Below are positions 5,575-8,954 of a stretch of DNA of 8,954 nucleotides, in pieces. A model generated the notes under the pieces. It worked only from the letters and a program-made list of their open reading frames with translations, ran no database searches and was not told the DNA's origin. The DNA is from an uncultured Parabacteroides sp. (GTDB taxonomy: Bacteria > Bacteroidota > Bacteroidia > Bacteroidales > Tannerellaceae). The stretch's first letter is position 1, and every line of letters begins with the position of its first letter. The position numbers and the translations under genes are program-made. Location: NCBI GenBank assembly GCA_900552415.1, contig USAD01000100.1:1-8954 (forward strand), in the 5' to 3' direction.

Positions 5575-6897
5575 TCAGAGCAGGTCGGAGGCCAGCTCGG
5601 ACAGTTCGCTGCGCTCGCCCTTGATGAGGTTGATGTGGGCGAACAGGTTCTGTCCCTTCATCTTGTCGATCATATAGGCCAAGCCGTTGCTTTGCGCGTC
5701 GAGGTAAGGCGAGTCGATTTGCTGGATATCGCCGGTGAAAACCATCTTGGTCCCTTCGCCCGCACGGGTGATGATGGTCTTGATCTCGTGCGGTGTCAGG
5801 TTTTGCGCCTCGTCGATGATGCAGTAGGTCTCGGACAGGCTTCGCCCGCGGATGAAGGCGAGTGCCTCGATGATCAGCTGGTTGTTTTTCTGCATGTCGT
5901 CGATTTTACGGATCTCCGGATGGTTGGGCGAGAATTGCGCCTTGATCACGTTCAGGTTATCGAACAGGGGTTGCATATAGGGCGCCACCTTCTGTTTCTC
6001 GTCGCCGGGCAGGAAGCCCAGGTCCTTGTTCGCCAGCGCCACGATGGGGCGGGCCAGGAGGATCTGCTTGTAGGTGCCCGATTGCTTGAGCGCGGAGGCG
6101 AGGGCCAGCAGGGTCTTTCCCGTACCGGCTTTTCCCGTCAGTCCGACCAGCTTGATTTCCGGGTCGTTGAGGACCTCGAAAGCGAAGCTCTGCTCCGAGT
6201 TGCGGGGTTGGATGCCGAAATTGTTTCCCTTCTCCACTCGCTTGATCTTTCCGGTGAAAGGATTATAGCGGGCCATGACGCTGTTGCGAACGCTTTTCAG
6301 CACGAAACAGTCGTTGGGCGAGAGTTTCGAGCTGATCTCGAGCTCGTCCGCGTCAATGCCTTCCACCTGGTTGTAGATCTTGTCGATCAGGTCGGGATTG
6401 ATATCCTCGTAAGTCTCTTGTGCCCTCTCGAAAATATCCACGTTGGTCACCTTGTCGGTGATGTAGTCCTCGACACTGATGCCGAGCGAGCGGGCTTTCA
6501 TGCGCAGGTTGACATCCTTGGTGACCAGGATCGTCTTCATGTTGGGATGCTTCTCGGCGATTGTCAGGGTACAGGAGAGGATCCGGTGATCCGGTTTCTT
6601 CTCGGGGAAAGTGGCTTGGATGGTCTTGTGATAGGTGCCATCCAGGACGATATGCAACGTGCCTAAGCCCGGACCGAGCGAGGCACCCTTTGAGAACAGG
6701 TTGTCATCCGTGATCTCGTCCATCTGGCGGACGAACTCGCGGGCGTTGAAATTGATTTGCTCACTGCCTTTCTTGAACTTGTCCAGCTCTTCGAGAACGA
6801 CGATCGGAATGAAAATGTCGTTCTCCTGGAAATTTTGGAGACACTTGTAATCATGCAGGATAACATTGGTGTCCAATACGAAATTTTTCTTTCCCAT
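5575..6897 (-). CDS. phoH: PIN domain plus PhoH-type ATPase
   Basis: The 440-residue product joins an N-terminal PIN nuclease-like domain (about 5-150) to a C-terminal PhoH ATPase domain (about 235-440), the PhoH2/YlaK arrangement. The PIN acidic residues are visible in VLDTN (D9), VLEELD (E36/E37), PDHRIL (D103) and TKDVNLR (D128). In the ATPase domain, GKAGTGKT (255-262) is Walker A, CIIDEAQN (359-366) is Walker B, FTGD (387-390) is a sensor-like strand, and GERSEL (427-432) carries the arginine. Mycobacterial PhoH2 is an RNA helicase and ribonuclease; the physiological role in Bacteroidales is not established. The length is normal and no key residue is missing. The ATG at 6897 fits the usual MGKKNFVLDTN start. 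I found no convincing TAnnTTTG box in front. The gene is monocistronic, ending at the shared terminator. Confidence 0.95.
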   Translation of the reverse strand: MGKKNFVLDTNVILHDYKCLQNFQENDIFIPIVVLEELDKFKKGSEQINFNAREFVRQMDEITDDNLFSKGASLGPGLGTLHIVLDGTYHKTIQATFPEKKPDHRILSCTLTIAEKHPNMKTILVTKDVNLRMKARSLGISVEDYITDKVTNVDIFERAQETYEDINPDLIDKIYNQVEGIDADELEISSKLSPNDCFVLKSVRNSVMARYNPFTGKIKRVEKGNNFGIQPRNSEQSFAFEVLNDPEIKLVGLTGKAGTGKTLLALASALKQSGTYKQILLARPIVALANKDLGFLPGDEKQKVAPYMQPLFDNLNVIKAQFSPNHPEIRKIDDMQKNNQLIIEALAFIRGRSLSETYCIIDEAQNLTPHEIKTIITRAGEGTKMVFTGDIQQIDSPYLDAQSNGLAYMIDKMKGQNLFAHINLIKGERSELSELASDLL

Positions 6898-7001
6898 GGC
6901 TTTATGATTTTAAGTTCTGTCTTTATGGAATAACAATTTCGGACGGCAGTAGGTTCGACGCTTTTCTTTTTTTCACGTTCCGCCTTGCGAGGAATATTTC
7001 T

Positions 7002-7009
7002 TACATTTG
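7002..7009 (+). promoter_or_regulatory. -7 box TACATTTG for the Cdd1/DUF3795 gene
   Basis: TACATTTG is a perfect TAnnTTTG match. A CTTG at 6984-6987 is only 14 bp upstream; GTTC at 6977-6980 has the right spacing (21 bp) but is a poor -33 match. Transcription would start near 7016, so the leader to the ATG at 7119 is about 100 nt and contains the hairpin described next. Confidence 0.45.
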
Positions 7010-7028
7010 TGAGCAGGTGAAAAGCCTT

Positions 7029-7077
7029 CTCTTTTTCGCGGATGGTCGCCGGTTTGGCGGCACGCGACGGGGAAGAG
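7029..7077 (+). promoter_or_regulatory. Stem-loop in the ~100-nt leader of the Cdd1/DUF3795 gene
   Basis: An extended hairpin can be drawn: CTCTTTT (7029-7035) with GGAAGAG (7071-7077, two G-U pairs), then TCGCG (7036-7040) with CGCGA (7063-7067) after a 3-nt bulge, then GTCGCC (7045-7050) with GGCGGC (7056-7061) around a GGTTT loop. It lies wholly between the promoter and the start codon and is not followed by a T tract, so it is not a plain terminator. It matches no riboswitch I know. The pairing is seen; a regulatory role is inferred. Confidence 0.35.
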
Positions 7078-7118
7078 GTGGGCCTGATGTCTATTATGCA
7101 TGATTTAGGATTTTGCTT

Positions 7119-7661
7119 ATGGGTGAGCTTCGGAAAATACCAAATGTCGGGAAACAGACGGAACAGGATTTGATCCGGATGGGTTATACCACGATCCAAT
7201 CCTTGAGGGGCAAGAGCGCGGACGAGTTGTATGCCGAGGAGTGTGCCTCGCGCGGATGTGTGGTCGATCGCTGCCAGCTCTATTTGTATCGTGCCGTGGA
7301 ATATTTTGTCAATACCGAGAATCCGGACCCGCGGAAATGCAAGTGGTGGTATTGGAAAGACGATTATGTGGAGGTTTCGCCCTGTGGGACCGTTTGTGTC
7401 GAGTGCGCGAGCTTTCCGGTCGACTGTCCGGGATGCCGGAAGATAAAAGGGAAGGTCTTTTGGCTCCGATATACGGGCGAAGATTGTTGTGGCGTCTATG
7501 ATTGTTGCGTAAACCAGAAGGGATGGAGGCATTGCGGCGCTTGTCCGTCGCTTCCCTGTGGCCGTTTCCAGAAAGACCCGACTATCTCCGACGAGCAGAA
7601 TCAGGCGAATTTGGAAAAGATGGTGGCGAACTTGAAAAAGGCCGCCGGCAAGGAGGAATGA
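7119..7661 (+). CDS. Cdd1-type helix-hairpin-helix plus DUF3795 Cys-rich protein
   Basis: The 180-residue product has two parts. Residues 1-82 match the Cdd1 'pathogenicity locus' helix-hairpin-helix domain: IPNVGKQTEQDLIRMGY (7-23), SLRGKSADELY (28-38), DRCQLYLYRAVEYF (50-63) and KCKWWYWKDD (73-82). Residues 86-150 match DUF3795, a presumed zinc- or cluster-binding domain: C89, C93, C96, C103, C106, the pairs C123-C124 and C129-C130, then C139, C142 and C147. There are 16 cysteines in all. The function of both domains is unknown; helix-hairpin-helix folds often bind DNA. It is probably cytoplasmic. The start at 7119 is chosen because AGGA (7107-7110) lies 8 nt before that ATG. The SDR gene begins 35 bp downstream on the same strand with no terminator between, so the two are probably co-transcribed. 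Confidence 0.88.
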   Translation: MGELRKIPNVGKQTEQDLIRMGYTTIQSLRGKSADELYAEECASRGCVVDRCQLYLYRAVEYFVNTENPDPRKCKWWYWKDDYVEVSPCGTVCVECASFPVDCPGCRKIKGKVFWLRYTGEDCCGVYDCCVNQKGWRHCGACPSLPCGRFQKDPTISDEQNQANLEKMVANLKKAAGKEE

Positions 7662-7696
7662 TCATTACGTAAAACGTTTCCGTTTTTGGTTAGGAT

Positions 7697-8488
7697 ATGA
7701 AATATGCGGTTATAACGGGAGCCTCGTCGGGAATGGGACTGGAGTTCGCCCGGCAGTTGGCGGAGCGGGGTTACGGGATTGTCGTGATCAGCGATCGTCC
7801 GGACGAGAACAGGCGGGCGGCGGAATCGCTGCGTGAGCGGAGCCATGCGGATGTGCGGGTGATCGACCTGGACCTGGCATTGCCTGAGGCGGCGGAAACT
7901 ATCTATCGTGAGGTCTCTGACTGGGGATTGGAGGTCGAGATCCTGGTAAGCAACGCGGGGATGCTGTTGTTCTCGACGCTCGAGCGGACGCCTCTCGACC
8001 GTCTGGATCGGATCGTGGCGTTGCATTGCGCGACCCCGATCAAGTTGATTCGCCTTTTCGGGCAGGATATGCTGAGGCGACATCAAGGCTATATCCTGAT
8101 CACCGCCTCCTCGACCGCCTGGATGCCCTATCCGACCATCTCGCATTACGCGGCGACAAAGGCTTTCCTGAAATCTTTCTCACAGTCGGTCTGGTATGAG
8201 TTCAGGCGGTATGGCGTGGGCGTGACGGCCCTTTTCCCGGGCGCCGTGGATACGCCATTGTATCGGCTGGACGGGCGGAAGCGAAAATGGCTCTTGAGGC
8301 TGGGCATGATGCAGACACCGCGGCAGACAGTCGAGGCCGCCTTGCGGACCCTGTTCCGGAAACGTTACCGCTGCGTGCCCGGATTTTTTACGAAACTGAC
8401 GGTTGCCCTTTGCGCGGTCGCCCCGGCCCGCCTGTTGTTGCCGGTCCTGAGAATCCCCGTCCTCAGCAGGCTGCTCGACAGGGTTTGA
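7697..8488 (+). CDS. Short-chain dehydrogenase/reductase (classical SDR)
   Basis: The 263-residue product has the full classical SDR set: the nucleotide-binding TGASSGMG (7-14), D57/D59 in VIDLDL, SNAG (85-88), the catalytic serine in ITASS (S138/S139), YAATK (Y151, K155) and the PGAVDTP loop (181-187). It would use NAD(H) or NADP(H) to oxidise or reduce an alcohol/ketone pair; the substrate cannot be read from sequence. Residues 229-260 form a hydrophobic and basic tail (FFTKLTVALCAVAP...LLLPVLRIPVLSRLL) that could attach the enzyme to the membrane, as in SDRs acting on lipids such as 3-ketosphinganine reductases. That is a possibility, not a call. The ATG at 7697 must be the start because the nucleotide motif begins at residue 7; an AGGA lies unusually close before it (1 nt). 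No terminator hairpin directly follows the stop. Confidence 0.93.
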   Translation: MKYAVITGASSGMGLEFARQLAERGYGIVVISDRPDENRRAAESLRERSHADVRVIDLDLALPEAAETIYREVSDWGLEVEILVSNAGMLLFSTLERTPLDRLDRIVALHCATPIKLIRLFGQDMLRRHQGYILITASSTAWMPYPTISHYAATKAFLKSFSQSVWYEFRRYGVGVTALFPGAVDTPLYRLDGRKRKWLLRLGMMQTPRQTVEAALRTLFRKRYRCVPGFFTKLTVALCAVAPARLLLPVLRIPVLSRLLDRV

Positions 8489-8562
8489 GCCGTTCAGTTT
8501 ATTTTTATGAGGCACAATAGAAAAAAGGTAAATAGTATCAGAAACATGATCTGCGGATACGA

Positions 8563-8848
8563 TAGTACGTATGAGCTTATGCGTACGTATGTGTGGGCTT
8601 CAACGATCGTTCATGTAAGCCGATAGGAACGTATGTGTGGGGCGACCGTACTATTGCATAACGACGGGCGCATAACAGTGGATTTTTCCTTCCACTGCAG
8701 TGTATTTGGAATTTCACTGCAGTGTATTTGGAAACGGACTTAAATGCCCTAAAATCCTGTTCGGAAGAAAATGGAATCCTTTTCGGACCGGACTGGAGTT
8801 TTCTTGGGAGAGGACTGGAGTTTGGTTCGGAAAGGATTGGCATTATTA
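8563..8848. repeat. Degenerate 22-nt periodic repeat array
   Basis: Laid out in 22-nt rows, this stretch repeats with gradual drift. Rows starting at 8563, 8585, 8607 and 8629 share a CGTATGTGTGGG-like core; adjacent rows match at 11-13 of 22 positions, and rows 8585 and 8629 share 13 bp exactly. Rows at 8673, 8695 and 8717 share CAGTGTATTTGGAA-like sequence (13 and 18 of 22). Rows at 8761, 8783, 8805 and 8827 share TCGGA...GGACTGGAGTTT (13, 17 and 13 of 22), and row 8739 joins the two latter groups (9-10 of 22). Row 8651 fits poorly (7 of 22). Chance is 5-6. Neighbouring rows resemble each other more than distant ones, as expected for slippage followed by mutation. The array occupies most of the gap after the SDR gene; the rest of 8489-8562 shows no feature. 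Confidence 0.75.
8676..8733. repeat. Cluster of CACTG half-sites: hairpin and two identical palindromes
   Basis: A 19-bp direct repeat, CACTGCAGTGTATTTGGAA, occurs at 8693-8711 and 8715-8733. Each copy opens with the perfect palindrome CACTGCAGTG. Just upstream, CAGTGGA (8676-8682) and TCCACTG (8691-8697) form a 7-bp stem with an 8-nt loop. The five CACTG/CAGTG half-sites lie about two helical turns apart, which resembles an operator array. They are also the best-conserved rows of the 22-nt periodic array, so recent duplication alone may explain them. Confidence 0.55.
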
Positions 8849-8954
8849 TCGCACTGGTTGAAAAATAAGTACGATAGCGATTGGTACAATTATAAAAGAG
8901 AGGATATAGAAAGGTTGATTCGGATTGAAGAAGTGGATGATGACGTAGGGATAT
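8771..8954 (+). CDS. Possible partial reading frame running off the window
   Basis: From the ATG at 8771 the frame stays open to the window edge (61 codons, MESFSDRTGVFLGEDW...). The second half, WLKNKYDSDWYNYKRED followed by an acidic stretch ending DDDVG, reads like a hydrophilic protein. Against it, the first 26 codons lie inside the 22-nt periodic repeat, whose period is not a multiple of three, there is no clear Shine-Dalgarno or promoter box, and base composition is much more AT-rich than in the neighbouring genes. I recognise no family. It may be a chance frame, or a real gene whose true start lies further right. Confidence 0.22.
   Translation, partial: MESFSDRTGVFLGEDWSLVRKGLALLSHWLKNKYDSDWYNYKREDIERLIRIEEVDDDVGI

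Noticed and set aside
5635..6666. Plus-strand frame of 343 codons
   Set aside because: Antisense to phoH, with the same shadow composition.
7087..7172. Possible upstream leader peptide starting at ATG 7087 and overlapping the Cdd1/DUF3795 start
   Set aside because: It is short (28 codons), in a different frame, without composition suggesting attenuation; insufficient support.
6663..7532. Minus-strand frame of 289 codons
   Set aside because: It overlaps the start of phoH in another frame and lies antisense to the Cdd1/DUF3795 gene, both of which carry recognisable motifs.
8577..8843. Minus-strand frame of 88 codons in the right-hand spacer
   Set aside because: It lies in the 22-nt repeat, whose period is not a multiple of three, and has Ser/Pro/Arg-rich spurious composition.
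8761..8848. Repeated GGA motifs as CsrA-type RNA binding sites
   Set aside because: The GGA spacing follows from the 22-nt repeat, and CsrA is not typical of Bacteroidota.

Overview
The window looks like ordinary chromosome from a member of the Bacteroidota, most likely order Bacteroidales. The pointers are promoter boxes of the Bacteroides type (TAnnTTTG, sometimes with a TTTG-like box about 20 bp upstream), few Shine-Dalgarno sequences, and proteins that read like Bacteroidales versions (double-domain SerB, PIN-PhoH, Xaa-Pro aminopeptidase, CPDC glutaredoxin). The gene-rich part is visibly GC-rich and the right end is more AT-rich. I cannot fix the genus from sequence alone.

Layout, left to right. 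(1) 1-254: the N-terminal two thirds of a small glutaredoxin-like gene on the minus strand, cut by the window edge, with its promoter. (2) 255-564: no gene, but a 41-bp tandem repeat array. (3) 565-1928, minus: an Xaa-Pro aminopeptidase gene broken by a deletion of about 13 bp that removes the metal-binding histidine and shifts the frame. (4) 2034-2738, plus: an MgtC/SapB-type membrane protein, divergent from the aminopeptidase. (5) 2744-4783, minus: a probable operon of serB, a Dabb-domain protein and a C_GCAxxG_C_C cysteine protein; the last two overlap by 14 nt. (6) 4938-5471, plus: a 177-residue protein I do not recognise, closed by a strong three-tier terminator that also serves phoH. (7) 5575-6897, minus: a PIN-PhoH ATPase. 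(8) 7119-8488, plus: a Cys-rich Cdd1/DUF3795 protein and a short-chain dehydrogenase, probably co-transcribed from a promoter with a structured leader of about 100 nt. (9) 8489-8954: a stretch without a secure gene, dominated by a degenerate 22-nt periodic repeat, with a possible partial reading frame running off the right edge.

The genes are mostly housekeeping and do not form one pathway: serine biosynthesis (SerB), RNA/ATPase function (PhoH), thiol or redox proteins (glutaredoxin, C_GCAxxG_C_C, Cdd1/DUF3795), and an oxidoreductase. I see no phage, integrase, CRISPR, toxin-antitoxin or defence module, and no tRNA or rRNA. The observations most worth following are the recently broken aminopeptidase, the two unrelated minisatellite-like arrays (41 bp and 22 bp), the structured leader of the Cdd1/DUF3795 gene, and the unrecognised 177-residue protein.
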